Of a stretch of DNA of 64,000 nt, positions 23,166-36,060 are shown in pieces. Position 1 is the first letter of the stretch. Every line of letters starts with the position of its first letter. The DNA lies in assembly GCA_022829145.1 (NCBI GenBank), contig CM040761.1:4284053-4348052 (forward strand), in the 5' to 3' direction. Made by a program: the position numbers and the translations under genes. The notes below the pieces were generated by a model that was not told the DNA's origin, did not search any database, and saw only the letters and a list, made by a program, of their open reading frames with translations. The DNA comes from Albula goreensis. Lineage: Eukaryota; Chordata; Actinopteri; Albuliformes; Albulidae.

Positions 23166-26100
23166 GGGTGGGAATCTTCGGTAAGGAACACACAGACACT
23201 GAATTAACTTGTTACATCAACAGAGACGGATATCAATTTTGAGAAAAGGGACAAAGGCAATGATTTTGGGGTACACTGCTATTATGGGGGAGCATTATCA
23301 TACTGACACAGGGAGAGAGAAGCAACAAGCCCTGTTTGCCCCACAATGGAAATGAGAACTAAGCTAGCATTCGTTTTTATTTATAAATTATCAAATTATT
23401 CAGGAAACCAATAAACTGACTTCCCATTCTGTGTATACTCTGAAACAGTAGGGCTACATACATTCTTAACACAATAAATATTGTGTCCCAGAAGGAACTA
23501 GCAAAAACCAGAGTTCTGGTTACACAATGTAATCGTGAAAATGCACATTGAAGATCATACTGATATAATTCTTGGATATGATTTTCTGGTAACAGCATAT
23601 TTCAAGAAACTTTTCTGTTGTGTCTTTTCCATTTAAAAAAGTTGGTCAATATAAAAACATTGATGACATTTGTTTACAAATTTTTGCTGTTGGAAAATTC
23701 AGAAAAACCTATCTTGATTAATCATGGTAAGTACTTATAGGGTCAAGACTTTTTAATGGTACATGTGAAAACAAAACTAAAAGCACGTCAAGTACTAAAA
23801 AACAAAGTTTAGGCCTGTGTAATAACATGAATATATATTTCTACATACAAAGAAATTCTGTGACCTTTTTTAAGTTTTAATATGATTCACAACATCCATT
23901 TGAATAATCATCATTCAAGGTCTTCTGTCTGCAAGCAACTTATTTGTCGAGACTTTAATGAACTCAACAAGTTAACATTGTACTTTTCAGCTGTTTAAGA
24001 AAAAACACCAAAATATGATTGGCAGAATATTATACTATACTACTACTCCATTAACTTTTGTGAAATAATCCCCATAAATCACAAAATTTCAGTCTGTTAA
24101 TTCATTTACAACAGAATGTTATTCTTTGATGATTTATCCAGAGACAAAATTATGAATGCAAATGAGTATGAAGTATGAAGGACATTCTTAGGCAAGAATT
24201 AAGAACATGTGGATGTCAATCCAACACAAATTGCTCCACAATACAATGCCTCAAGTTTTACAGGATACGCAGCAGAAAAAAAGCTTACAGAAAAAGGGTA
24301 AAAGAAAAGGGCTTCTTCCATATTTTAGGCAAAATAAAGATTATTTTGGTGATTCCCACAACAGACTCAAACCAAACAAGTTCATTAGTCACCAGTTATG
24401 TTCCATTTCATGACCCATCAAAAGATCTGCAACGAGCTGATACTGTACGACTCCAAAGACTGGTTTCTGGAGATGGTTGTGTGGTCCACACCTACACAAG
24501 CTGAATCACCAGGGAAACCCCATCCCGCGCGAGGCATTTCAGAGACTTAAACACACATCCCATTCGCTGACCCCAAAGATGATGCAGCAGGTGACATTCA
24601 TTTCAGTACCTGACCCCTCATGTACCTACCTACCATTTCTCATGCAGTTTCTGAGCTCGTGCGCACGATACAATTGATTCTTTATTTGCTGCTGAAACAA
24701 CCCAATAGCAGGTATGCACGGATGGAACAGATATGCATTACTGCATGGTTTAAAAGTCAAATACATAGGAAGCCATACACAAAGGAAATATTCTGAGGAA
24801 CAAAAAAAGGATTTTAACGTACCTACTCATGGGAGAAGATCAATACAAAGTGTTTGCTTGTACATACACCAGCAGGCATGTTTTAATAAGGCCACTGATG
24901 CATACTAATACAGACTACTGTACCATATATCTATTACATAAACGTGTATATCTATTACACAAATACACCCTAAGGACTGTCATCTACTTGCACACTTGCC
25001 TGCATTCAAAGTAACCTGGATTCTATCTGGGATTTGAAGGTATGTTTTTCCCTTTCATGTCACATGTATGATAGACTGTAATAACAGGTATTTTCTGTTT
25101 TTTTCCCCATTTATACAACGCCACAGCAATCCAAGGGTTACTTGTCACATGACCTCTGAGTGATAACCTCTTCCAACATTCAGAAATCTTGCTAATTGTC
25201 AAGGTTATGGTTTCATGGATATGGCCATTACAGTTAGCTGGCTTCTGAGGGGCAATGAATTTAAGTTTGTCATGTAAATACTGAATGCTAAGTTTGTATT
25301 TACACAATGTGAAACAGACCCCTTTCCTGAACCAGGAACACATTGCAGTAACATTTGAAGACCCATTTTTACTGAAGGCAAACCCAGCAAAAATCCAGGT
25401 TCTCCTTGACAGCGTAGAAGAGGTATAACTAATCTCCTTCTGATGGTCTATTATCAAATTTAAAGACCTTTCAAGATACCACATTTTAAAACACCATTTC
25501 ATAAAACAGAAACAATTTTATTTAAATTATATTTAATAACATATAACTCACAATGGCGCTGAATGACAGTGTGACTGACATCGCTCACATTAAGGTCGAC
25601 ACATTATCCGTATTGTTCCGTTTATAGCTCTTTGTGACTTAATTTGTGGTCTGGTGTGTTCAACGACTCATTATGAATCACAACAATTAGAATACCAACC
25701 AATTAGATATGGTAAATATGTAAGAACAGCTATATATACAGCATAAAGAGTTCAGTATTCAGTAATCTCTAAACCTCACCCCTCTCACTTCTTGTTCACG
25801 GATAGCCTTTGTACAACCCCACAGTGATGACTGTGTATATCCTTATGGGCCGAAAACGGATTTGAGGCCTGATGGGAATTGAGTCATCGTGAGAAATGGG
25901 GCATATTTCTGTTCAAAGGCCAAACAGCTGCGCAACGCAAGATTCAACTTCCTTAAAAAGGTAGAAAAGGGGAAAACTATTTTGATGCATTTGAATACTT
26001 TCCACACACCCCGGTCTGGTAAATACTGCTCGCTCACCTCAGGACCCGTCTGGTACACGGTGTCAAGGACATTAATAATCCACATTAAATTATCTCTTAT

Positions 26101-27750
26101 GAATATGAATATGAGGTCCTTCATAATGCGAGCATCTTCCAGATGAAATGTTTGAATTTTTTATTTAATTCCTTCCCTGTTTGATTTCTATAAAATATCG
26201 CATCACAATAAATTATTCATGTCAATTAGCTTTTCATCTTCTAAGATACAAACTCATGTGATCCTTTTAATAACTATTTATTTTATTCTAAAAACAGAAT
26301 TCTTCCCAGAAGCACACCATTATCACCCGAGGACATATTTCTTAAATAAAAGCAGCATATCTTTGCATACCTAAGATTTGCATATTAAAGGAATGAGCAA
26401 CGAGCATTAGACGTCTTCAACACTGAAATCTAATCAGTTCGTACCTCTGACTGGAATTCAAAAACTCTTCTGGGTCTTCCCTTCTGAGGCGATATACCCC
26501 CTGATGTTCGCAAATTAAGAGCATTTCTTTTCCAAGTTTGTTATTCTTAGACATTTCTGCCTCTCTGTTCGGTTTTCCCTGCCGGGTGAACGCCACCTCT
26601 GTGCTCTACACCGACTGCTTCTGATAACTCAATTGCCTCAATTAACAAGGAAAGGTACGGAATTAAAACATCCCTCACCTTTTTTAACCCCTCACTAAAT
26701 GAGTTGCTCGGTATTTCCGAGGGCCGCTGTTTGCTGACGTGCCGCTCAACCCTTACCAGGGATCTTCCCTGTGATGTCCGTGGAGCCCCTGCGAAAGACG
26801 GCCATTTTACCTCCACTCATATATAAAGCAGCCTTTGATAGGTTCCTGCTATAAAATCAAATACCATTGATCTATACCACAAAGGATTTCTCTACGACGT
26901 AACATTTATTATTAGCTCTTGATTTATCTAATTATTAGATAATTATTATAATCATGAGATAATTATTATCTTTATTTGCACAAGGCAGGTATGAATGCAA
27001 TCACATTGAGAATTTATGGCTTTCCACACTGAAAATTAAGTGTACTTACTTAAACGGTTCCACGTATGTATTTACACAGGTACAATGCTACTCCGGTGTA
27101 ACGTTTTGCTTTACTAGAGGATGGGCTTTTTGGACTGTGATGTGTACTGTACCGTTCCTTAAGAGCCACATGTAGTAATGAGAAGACCAGAGACTAAGGC
27201 TTACTCAAGTTGTGAGGTGGGGCTGGAGTGAAAATGACTACCCCGCTATGCTAACAATACCTAGCTCTCCGTTCTCCTCTCTCCGCTGAGGAAAACTGTG
27301 GGCCGGGACACAGCCCGGGCGCGGGTGTGAAATTACAGCTACGGCTGACAGACATTAAAATGTAACAGTGATCCTCCCCTTTCATTGGTGACTTGCATGT
27401 GATTATAACTCAGGAGTATTTATGCTTTTTAGAAGGCAGCGTGTAAGACAATGATCGGCACATTCTGCCTCCATCAGGCCTTGTGTCGAGTTACAAGTTA
27501 CAAGTCACAGTTCTCTATGTGAAAAGGAACTGAAACAGTCATAAACCTGTGTCTGAAATAATAACTTGTTTAATATATTTGTCTTGACCTATATATATAC
27601 TACATTTGGTGACCTATCATTATAGCAGAATGATGGTTGTAGGAGAAACAAAAAAGGTAAACAACTGTCCAAACTGACCAATCTGGCTGATTCTCCTTCA
27701 TCCCTCCTTTGATCTTGCCCAACAAACATCTCTCTTATTGCTCTCTTCTT

Positions 27751-27991
27751 GCCTGTGGTCTAGTGGTTAAGGTGCCTGACTAGTACCCCTGAGGTTGATG
27801 GTTCAAGCCCCAGTCCAGCCACAAAACACCAGTGCTGCTGGGCCCCTGAGCGAGGTAAACCAAGTAAACCCACTGTGGGGTTGGGGGCCCCTGAGCGAGG
27901 CCCCCAACCCCACAGTGGGTTTACTTGGTTAGCCTAATTAACTCTAAGTCCTTTTGGATAAAAGCATCAGTTAAATGACAGTAATGTAATG
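27751..27991 (+). mobile_element. tRNA-derived SINE with internal inverted duplication
   Basis: This is the best-kept copy. The tRNA-like head has TCTAGTGGTTAAGGTGCC (A-box) and GGTTCAAGCCC (B-box, 27800-27810). The body has AGTGCTGCTGGGCCCCTGAG and the end is CCTTTTGGATAAAAGCATCA with a GTAATGTAATG tail. It is longer than its relatives because 45 bp have been inserted as an inverted copy of the body (27858-27930, described separately). The head is a polymerase III promoter remnant, not a tRNA gene. Confidence 0.9.
27858..27930. repeat. perfect 32-bp inverted repeat, 9-base loop
   Basis: Bases 27858-27889 are the exact reverse complement of 27899-27930. The loop is CCTGAGCGA. A 15-bp direct repeat (GGCCCCTGAGCGAGG) lies at 27841-27855 and 27886-27900. 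The right arm is the normal SINE body; the left arm is the extra copy. The arms would form a strong cruciform or RNA hairpin. Confidence 0.95.
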
Positions 27992-28631
27992 AGGAAAATG
28001 CTGCTCTCATTCATGTGATCTGGGCACATCCCACTAACTGAACAGGGACTTGACAAGGATATAAAATCCACAGGGTCCTTCCCTCTTCCTCCTCAACCAT
28101 TCTAAAATCGCCAAACGAATGATCTGAATACATAATGCCAAAGCCAAAACCACTCAAGCTGACGGACTGTGACGGCGAGCAAACTTCAGTAATGGTTGTA
28201 AATATGACGTCACGCTCCCTTTCTGTTTAAAAAAAAAAAAAAAAACAAGCACAAGCACTCTACCACACCGTCATAAAAGGTTTTTAAAGACGCGATGAGC
28301 TGATTGTCATCTATTCAAGTGGACGGAGAGAGAATCCAATGTAGTCTCATTAATGTCTCTAGGGCCAGCCACTTTTACAAAGCGTTCCTTTCCATCAAGT
28401 CCTTGAGTTTCACATTAATCCATCTGTGGCCTACAGAGCATTTGTGGAGATATTTTGCAAAAAAAATTCTGTGTGAATTCAAGACAATGCCCACAATGTA
28501 TGATATTTGGCATTCAGTATCACCTAACTTGACTTTTAAACACTTTCCTTAAATGTAACTTTGCATACAATTAAACATAAACCCGATCCTAACTATATTG
28601 TTTTGAAAATCAATAATAGCCTTTGCCGGGC

Positions 28632-28663
28632 TCCTCTTGAGCTTCAGTTGTAGCTCAAGAGGA
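28632..28663. repeat. short perfect hairpin
   Basis: TCCTCTTGAGCT and AGCTCAAGAGGA are exact complements around an eight-base loop, a 12-bp stem. The flanks do not extend the pairing, so a microRNA precursor is unlikely. Confidence 0.85.
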
Positions 28664-30020
28664 ACAAAAACCTTCCAACTGTTCTTACTACTTGCCAAGC
28701 CAAATGAACTTCTAGGTCGCTAACTGAAGCGATCACAAGGGCTCTGTAGTGTCTGAATTCCAGAATGTCTGCGGCAGAAAAGACCCACTCTCAACGCATT
28801 AATACACAGAGCATCAGAAATCTGTGTCAGACTAATGAAGATATTCACCTCCTGCCGCATTCAAGGGGAAATTCATTCAGCAGTTGAGTAGACATCGTAT
28901 GCCGCCACATAAAGCAAGTGAAATCTCTAGCGGGGGGCAGCTGCTCTACCTTTGAGCAAGGTACTTGACCGTAATTACATAAAGCAAGGTACTTAACGTG
29001 AATTACATCAGTGAATACCCAGAGGCTCAAAAATGACATGTCATATATAAGCCGCCGTTCGCGAGGCAACGCGGACTGTTTGCGATATCATGTCCGTTTG
29101 TATGATCCTATACCCTTTTCTACTCAACCTGCAGGGCTGCGGTGTCTTTCGGGCTTTCACTTCCAGCCAGGCACTTCAACCCCCCTCACTCAACTAATGA
29201 GTGTCTTCACTGAACTCGTTGAGCCCCTCTCTCCCTACTCCTGGTAGTGTTAATATTTTAAGGAGAGCTGGAATAGCCGCTGAATCGTAACTCCCCAGAC
29301 TGAGAGATGAGAAGCCCTGCTCCACCCTTGACTTAAGCCCCATCATTTTCCGTATTCATTTAAGACCAGGTTCCACTCCTTTGATAGAAAGTTTGAGCCA
29401 AATACTTCTTTGGCTTCGACTATTATTTTTCTTAACTGGTAAAATATTAGCTTTTTTCATGGAATCTGCATTTGAGACATGTTCATTATTTTTAAATCTG
29501 TTTCAAAATACCCCAAGACCCCTGGCAATTTAAATTTTGAATACGAGTCCATTTTCAATCACAATGTCCCTATAAGGTCTGTATGTATAGCTAGAGACTG
29601 GCAGTGTTAAGCATTTCAGAAACTATTTGCAGCATTCCTGGGCTTTCAAGCCTAAACTGCTCAATTAAATATTATCTTTCAGATTCAAAATTAATCACCC
29701 CTTCATCAAAAACAAAACAACAAACGCATTCATCTAGCACCCAATGAGGCTTGCCTACACACGGTGCTGAAAACACATTTATCTATGCTGGTAAACATTT
29801 TACCACCTGTCTCAGGTGGGAATACAAAGGAGAGAAGCATGCTTAATTAGGGAAGAGCAAATAATTATGCTCTCATTTATAATATCAAATGTTAACACTC
29901 TTATTTAAATTAACGTAATTAGCTGCAGTTCCATGTTTGGAACTGGCACGCGTTGAATCTGGTAGATATGCAAGCCTACAGTTGATGTATTTAGAAATGT
30001 AAAGAGTCCGTTTCTGTGAA

Positions 30021-30045
30021 CGGATTCGTATCCCCTACGAATCCG
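30021..30045. repeat. short perfect hairpin
   Basis: CGGATTCGTA and TACGAATCCG are exact complements around TCCCC, giving a 10-bp stem with a five-base loop. It sits in otherwise AT-rich DNA. Confidence 0.8.
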
Positions 30046-31317
30046 ACAGGGGAGACAGTCCCTTTCAGTGAAGTGATTTCAAACTTAGCTGGTCATTTTT
30101 TCTGTCGGTCTCCAGAATGTTCTATATGATGCAAGATGCTTTGACAGCTAGGCACACAAACCAACTGGAACCACAAACACAAAGGTGTTTTGTTGGACAA
30201 ATAAGTCCAGAGTTACTCAATACAATGTCAATACGATCAAAGGGTACTGTGTGTTTGATACAATGTGACATGAATATTTTTTTTGCAGTTGTATTTACAA
30301 AAAATCATCAAGACATAAACAGCAACTTTGACAATAATTCGCTCATGTTCTAAATTGCCCTGCCTTCAGATTTCTAGCTTGGGTATGCTAACTGTACAAC
30401 ACTGATTAAGTAATATACACATAAAAATTCATATAACTGGATCCAGCTGACTATGTTGTTGGCTTTAGGAGCAGGCTACATGGACGATGAAAGCACATGA
30501 TATGGTACTGCTCCTGTTTGATGCTATAGAGTTTCATGGTTGACAGATCTGGAAACATCCTGACAAATCTGGATGGATTGTTATTGGCTGAGAAAACGAT
30601 CCCTTATATATAATCTTATAAACAGCTTCATTAATGATAAACCCAGTAAAATTAAATGTATATGATGCCTACTGCGATCCTAAATGTCTTCTGTGTAGAA
30701 ATGTATTTACTTTGAGTCATGTTCTTGCGAAGTATGCAATCACGGGCTGTTATGTGATTAACGATTATTTTGTATGAATGGTTTTATTGCTTACTATTTG
30801 CTGAACGGAGATCACAAGAACCTCAGTTACAGCTTATACTAATGTAACATGTGATATTGTGATATTCTCTTAAATATGTGGGCACCAATACATTCATCTA
30901 CTGTCATGTGCACACACACAGGGGACTAACAGAGTGCAATCTGTCTATGGATCCATGACCAAGCTTTCCTGTAAAGAACGCGTCTAAAATTACAAAACAG
31001 GATGAAAGAGGAAGGATAGCAGGGAGGAACCATGTTACAGGGCCCCCGGTCTCACTCGTAAGGCCCTGCTAGTGGCTTGCAGGCAAGGACGGTCTCAAAC
31101 ACGCATACACGCACAGGCACACACACTGTCCACCCTTTACACGGAGGAACGACAAACCTGCTTTCACTGGCAGGCAGATTTTCGCAGGACCGAACCTCAA
31201 ATGCCAGCAGTCTCACAGGCCCCCTATCCTGCACGCCTGTTTTTAATGAACTTTAATGAACGACGCCCACACAGCAGTTTCCTGCCTCGTCTGTACTGCT
31301 TTGGAGATGATCCCCCT

Positions 31318-31338
31318 GTGTGTGTGTGTGTGTGTGTG
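31318..31338. repeat. (GT)n microsatellite
   Basis: About ten GT units in the inferred gtdc1 first intron, followed by a short G run. Confidence 0.9.
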
Positions 31339-34300
31339 GGGGCTGGTCACTGAAAAAAAACTGCAGATCTCATTCTCCATCAACAAAAACTTTTTTGGAT
31401 GCTGTATTTGTAAGTCTCACTCTAAAATAGATCTTAATGAGTCAGAATACTACTTTAAGACCAGCAAAACCATATCAACTAGCCATGGGATGGTTTCTGC
31501 CCACAGCTTTGCAACTGGACCACCAATAATCTATTGTGTTACTATGAATTTGGTCTGAATAAAGAATATTACATTACGGTATTACATACCACAGCACAAA
31601 AACGGCATAACTCTACAAGAAATTATTTGGCTGGATACACAGATACACATTGGCTGTCATTAATTTGATAAGGTACACCAATGTGTGCTTAGCGTCATCA
31701 AATAAACACCTTCTGTGGCGCGTACAAATTTTTTTTTTTTTTTTTTTTGATGCTACAGCTATAAAATAAAAAATATCCAGAGAATAATGCTGAAGACAAA
31801 ATATGTTTAAAGTGCCGTATCAGTACATGCTCTGGGTGAATTACACATGCATTTACATCCTATTAATGTCATAATGACGCGCAATATATATACAAATAAA
31901 TTACCCTTAAAAACATGGCACTTACTGACTTCATAAACGTCTGAGCAGACCAATTACAAATGAAATTCCTCAGCTTCAAGACAGCCCCTGCCACCTGAAA
32001 TGATATGCAAATTAGTATGCATATAATATTCCGCCAGTGAATAAGTGGGTAATAAAAGCTTGAAACCATCTTTTTGTATGAAAGCATTAACACTTTAACA
32101 ATGCCACTTTCAGCAGTTTTACGCAAAAAAGGCACAGACAGAATAATACTCTCCTCCAGGTCTTTGATCTCATGTTCGAAAGGGGAGGAAACCAAAAATT
32201 TTCTACAGATTAGGGTTTCAAAGCAGCATTGACTGAGAGCTGACTTCTTTAATTGAGCGAGTCAAGTGCCCACAAAGTGTTGGCTTTGTATTAAAGCTAA
32301 TCATTTCAGAAATTCCTTGTGAAAGAAATACAACTAATTATATATACCCAAAAATGTGTGGTAATCCATCTGGCTTGTAAGGATTGGAGAACTGTAGATG
32401 TCCACATTACTCAAATTAATCAAAAAATGCAAAAGCCTACCAGTAAGGTCCTCTGGTCGGAGTATTATTGGTTTTGTGTTAAATTAGAGATTCATCGAGC
32501 GGTATAATAGAGTATAAAGCGATTTCATTGAAGAACAAATCATCTACTCCTACAACAGTGAGGGCATTGTCCTCTGTATAAGGAGTCGCTGCAATTGGAA
32601 AACGCTAGGTTACCGTCACGTTTTTAATTCACCTCCGCAACAATGGTAGAAAGTACTCAATTGTGATATTACTTGATGGCTCACATCAGACCACAGCTAG
32701 GGTTACAGGACAAGAGATGTGCACAGTTCCATCACCAGGTCTCCACAAATTGCGCATGAGGATCTCTGAATCAAAGTTTCTTCCATTTTTACACGTCAAC
32801 ACCTCTGAGCAATGACACACGTCAGAATCAGAGCTAGAAAAAAAATGAATCAAAGTCGAATATTAGAGATTTTTCTTTGTTCTGAAAAACAGAGGACAGC
32901 TCCCATTAAAATGGCCTGTTATGACCCGTTATGGCCTGTTAAATGGCCAGTTAAAAGGCCAGAGTGTGAACTTCTGCTTGCATCAACAAAAAGGAAAGTT
33001 GACCTGAAATGATAGGTTATCATTCAAAAGTGAGTCAAAACTGGGCTCAAAGGAAAGACCAAAGAAATGCTTGTTGACATGCAAGATCAACTATTTCCAT
33101 CGATGACTCACTGTTAAAGACCCACACCTATTTTGCTTGATCTGTACCTTAATGTCAAAACTTTGTGCAACTAATACTCTTCTTCATGCCTTAAAATCCT
33201 TTGTGACAAAACAAAAAATCCATTACTGTGCTATAATGCTAACACTATGAGCTGAACACTAAGAGAAAGCAGCAGTATAATGAGTAATGAATAAGGAATA
33301 ATTATTGTTAAAACTTAAGTATTCACCCTTTTCAAAGGGAACCAAAGGCTATTAATAACAGAGTAAACTGTACTCTCCTATCTGGTAGTCTATGCATACA
33401 CGTCATACAATTTCCTCTTTTAAGCGTTACTGTTTCAGCTCAGCTCAGCAGATAAAATTAAATATGGCCAACCAACCTCAATCTGAGGTCTTCAGTATAA
33501 ATAAAAGTATATTACATTTTCATATTACAGGTTAGCACTGACATCTGACCTGTATTTAATTAGGCCTACCTTACAAGCAGTGTTCAAATTCTGCAATATG
33601 GAACTTTAGCTGTCGTTCTCAATTAGCACGATACATTAAAAAAGCTGTATCTGGCCAGCCATCGCCCACAGTAAAATTTTGTACAGCGGAACCCCGAGGG
33701 CGGTTGTTTGGAGACCATTAGAAAATTACAGGAATTGATGACTGATGGTGTCAGTTAGCATTATCGGAGGGGTTAAAAGAGGCAAAGTGCCACTTCCTTA
33801 TCTGTTTTTTAATCACATTTGATTCACACCATAAGATACCCAAATTTGTTCCGTATACCTGATGATTGAAGTGCACATTTTCATAGCTTTAAGTACATAG
33901 TAAGTGTATAGTAAATATAGCGACTGTAGGACTGTGTACGAAAATGTGGCATGTCACACAAAATTGCGGTAAAAAAATGCAGCAAACTAATCTAACCGAC
34001 AATGCTCCTATAAACGTTTCTCAGGGTCTTTGTGCCCCGGTATGTTTTGTTGTTTTGTGCAAGGGAGTTCAATTTATAGCCAATATTTCCCCCTAATCTC
34101 CCACTCCAGTTTCCTGTGCAGTTATATATGATGAACCTTTGTGAGACATCAAGGTCTAACACTGATATTTTTTAAGTTGTGTGTCTGAACCCCTTTGCCA
34201 TTTTTAACCCTAATTGCTCCATCACTGACAGAAGTAAAGCTAAGGAGTGCAGAGCTATTTTCACGTAAAGCACTGAAATGGTGTTGCACTGTTTTGCGTG

Positions 34301-35939
34301 ATGTAAACACACAAACTATGACCTTTTCAATATCTAAAGCCAAAGTCAAAGGTACTGGAACGCACCCATGGGCTCAGCCGGACATTACGCGGACTTTGTA
34401 CTCGGGAGCTAGCAGGATAAGGTCTATTTAATGTCCGGTGCGACTGATTCAGACATTTGTGTTCACACATACAGCTCCTCCCAGTAATGTCTGGAAAAGG
34501 TCAAGGTTGCAGTGCATGTGTGACAGGGGCTATAGGCGCTGTATCATTCATATTTCTCTTTATCTTCTATTAGACACCAAAGCTCATGAGTAGCAATGAT
34601 GTCCTCTTCATAAACACAACTGCCAAATGTATTACAACTGATAAAATATAAGAAATATGATGTTTGCGCTCTTTGGTGTTTTATATATTTTTGCAAATGG
34701 GAAGGATTGTTTACTGACACTAACATGCCATGCACGAAATAATAAAACAGGTCAGGCTTCCAAAAAAGCCATCCAAGTTTGGTAAGATTCAGACATACCA
34801 GGTAAACGTCATATGAGGTCAAATGACAGAAAATAAAAGTAATACTATGAGAAATTATGGGGTATCAGCACCTATAGCTCTGGGGCCCTAAAAACCTGAT
34901 TAGCTGGGTCTGAAACCAGGTTTTAGATAAGGTCTTATGGGTTTTTCCACAACTAGCTCACAAAGAATTCAGCAAGCTTACAGACAGCATTATAGCTACC
35001 CACATGCTACTTCAATACCTTAAGTTCATTCAAAAATACCCATGGCGTCTTTCTAAGTCCAGTTGTTACCCATTTCAAGGAAACAAAAAAAGGTTTCAAA
35101 TAACATTATGAATGAGTTTATGGTATACAAAATCTGAAAATATAGTCTTATTTTGTCCCTGGATATAGCCTAAATTTAGGAGAAATGTCACTTTAAGTTC
35201 TCTACGATGCTTTTAGATGTAACTGTCAAATCCACTCCATCCTCGAAAGGATTTTTTATGCACAGAATTTCATGAAAAACCAAAAGGTCCCAGACACTTT
35301 TTCCATATCGAATGACCCAATACTTCATCTACTACACCAGCCACTGCAGTTTCATTTAACCCCTGCGTACAACACACGGGCTCCAGCTTTCATGAATGTA
35401 ACCTCTATATCATTTAGGTGTAACATTACACTTAACATTACCGTGGTGTTTAGGCATTTTAAAAAATATGTTCCGATTTGGAAGAAAAAAAATAACTACC
35501 CAAACTACATTTTGTCCAACATTAATGTACCTGCAGTTCACTTTTCGAACAACCAGTTTGTTTCTTGCTTAACGTTAAAAATCGAACAAGCCAGAGTTAA
35601 TTTAGCTGCAAGCACGGCTCACGTTGTTTGCGAGAGATGGAGTGAACATGGATTTTTCCTTCTAACACATTTTTGCTACGTTTTCAGGCAGCTGTCAAGT
35701 GATTTCATGTATCAACTTTAAAACTGCTAACGTCAGTTGGCTAGCTATCTTCCAATTAATCCACCATGTAAATTGCGCGTGTTTTACAAGTCAGTACATT
35801 TTTCTCTTACTGCAAACTTGTATTCTTTCTAAGGATACATCCTGGTATTGAACAAAAGACATAAAACTGCATTTTTCATTTATCTTCCCATTCAGACAAG
35901 TCATGCTGTTTTCGCATGGCAGATAGTTAAGGGACTCAC

Positions 35940-35985
35940 CTCTTCCGGGTGTTGTGTCGTCACTGTGAGGCAGACACCCCGTTTT
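35940..35985 (-). other. gtdc1: candidate non-coding first exon of gtdc1
   Basis: On the minus strand the sequence reads CACCCGGAAGAG|GTGAGT, a strong 5' splice site. The exon would end at 35940; its start is not defined by sequence and is placed just inside the CpG/CRE block. The start-codon exon of gtdc1 begins just after an acceptor-like site, so an upstream non-coding exon on this strand is expected, and this is the best candidate between it and zeb2. A separate non-coding RNA is an alternative. Confidence 0.5.
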
Positions 35986-36060
35986 ACGCGATGACGTCGC
36001 ATCTATGGCTGGCGCTACGTTCTGCGCTTCACACAGATGGGAGATTGAGAAGGCAGGGGC
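35941..36060 (-). promoter_or_regulatory. gtdc1: CpG-rich candidate promoter of gtdc1 (possibly bidirectional)
   Basis: The block contains an ETS-type CCGGAAG (minus strand), a near-consensus CRE TGACGTCG at 35992-35999 and several more CpGs (TTTTACGCGATGACG, GGCGCTACG). It has no TATA box. This is the usual make-up of a housekeeping CpG promoter. It stands about 6 kb downstream of the zeb2 stop codon and upstream of a strong minus-strand donor, in the position expected for gtdc1. Confidence 0.5.

Larger units (their letters stand above)
23176..35939 (-). other. gtdc1: inferred gtdc1 first intron
   Basis: If the donor at 35940 belongs to gtdc1, this 12.8-kb stretch is its first intron; otherwise it is intergenic. 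Contents: an AT-rich direct-repeat patch near 26925-26965, the SINE with inverted duplication (27751-27991), two hairpins (28632-28663, 30021-30045), a GT microsatellite (31318-31338) and a poly-T run (31728-31748). A homeobox-motif-rich piece lies near 29800-29960. The open frames at 25023-25502 (minus) and 35272-35721 (plus) show no recognisable domain. Confidence 0.55.

Noticed and set aside
25023..25502. 159-codon minus-strand open frame
   Set aside because: No recognisable domain, no splice context and no match to known family features; probably chance in AT-rich intron.
26920..26965. AT-rich near-palindrome with repeated AGATAATTATTAT, considered as a replication origin or matrix attachment site
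   Set aside because: Such patches are common in AT-rich fish introns and nothing else supports a function.
27751..27830. tRNA-like sequence with A-box and B-box
   Set aside because: It is the head of a dispersed SINE followed by the family body and tail; no cloverleaf with an acceptor stem can be made out.
28632..28663. Hairpin considered as a microRNA precursor
   Set aside because: Stem is only 12 bp and pairing does not extend to the roughly 30 bp needed.
35272..35721. 149-codon plus-strand open frame near the gtdc1 promoter
   Set aside because: Composition follows AT-rich DNA, no domain is seen, and it lies on the opposite strand inside the inferred first intron.
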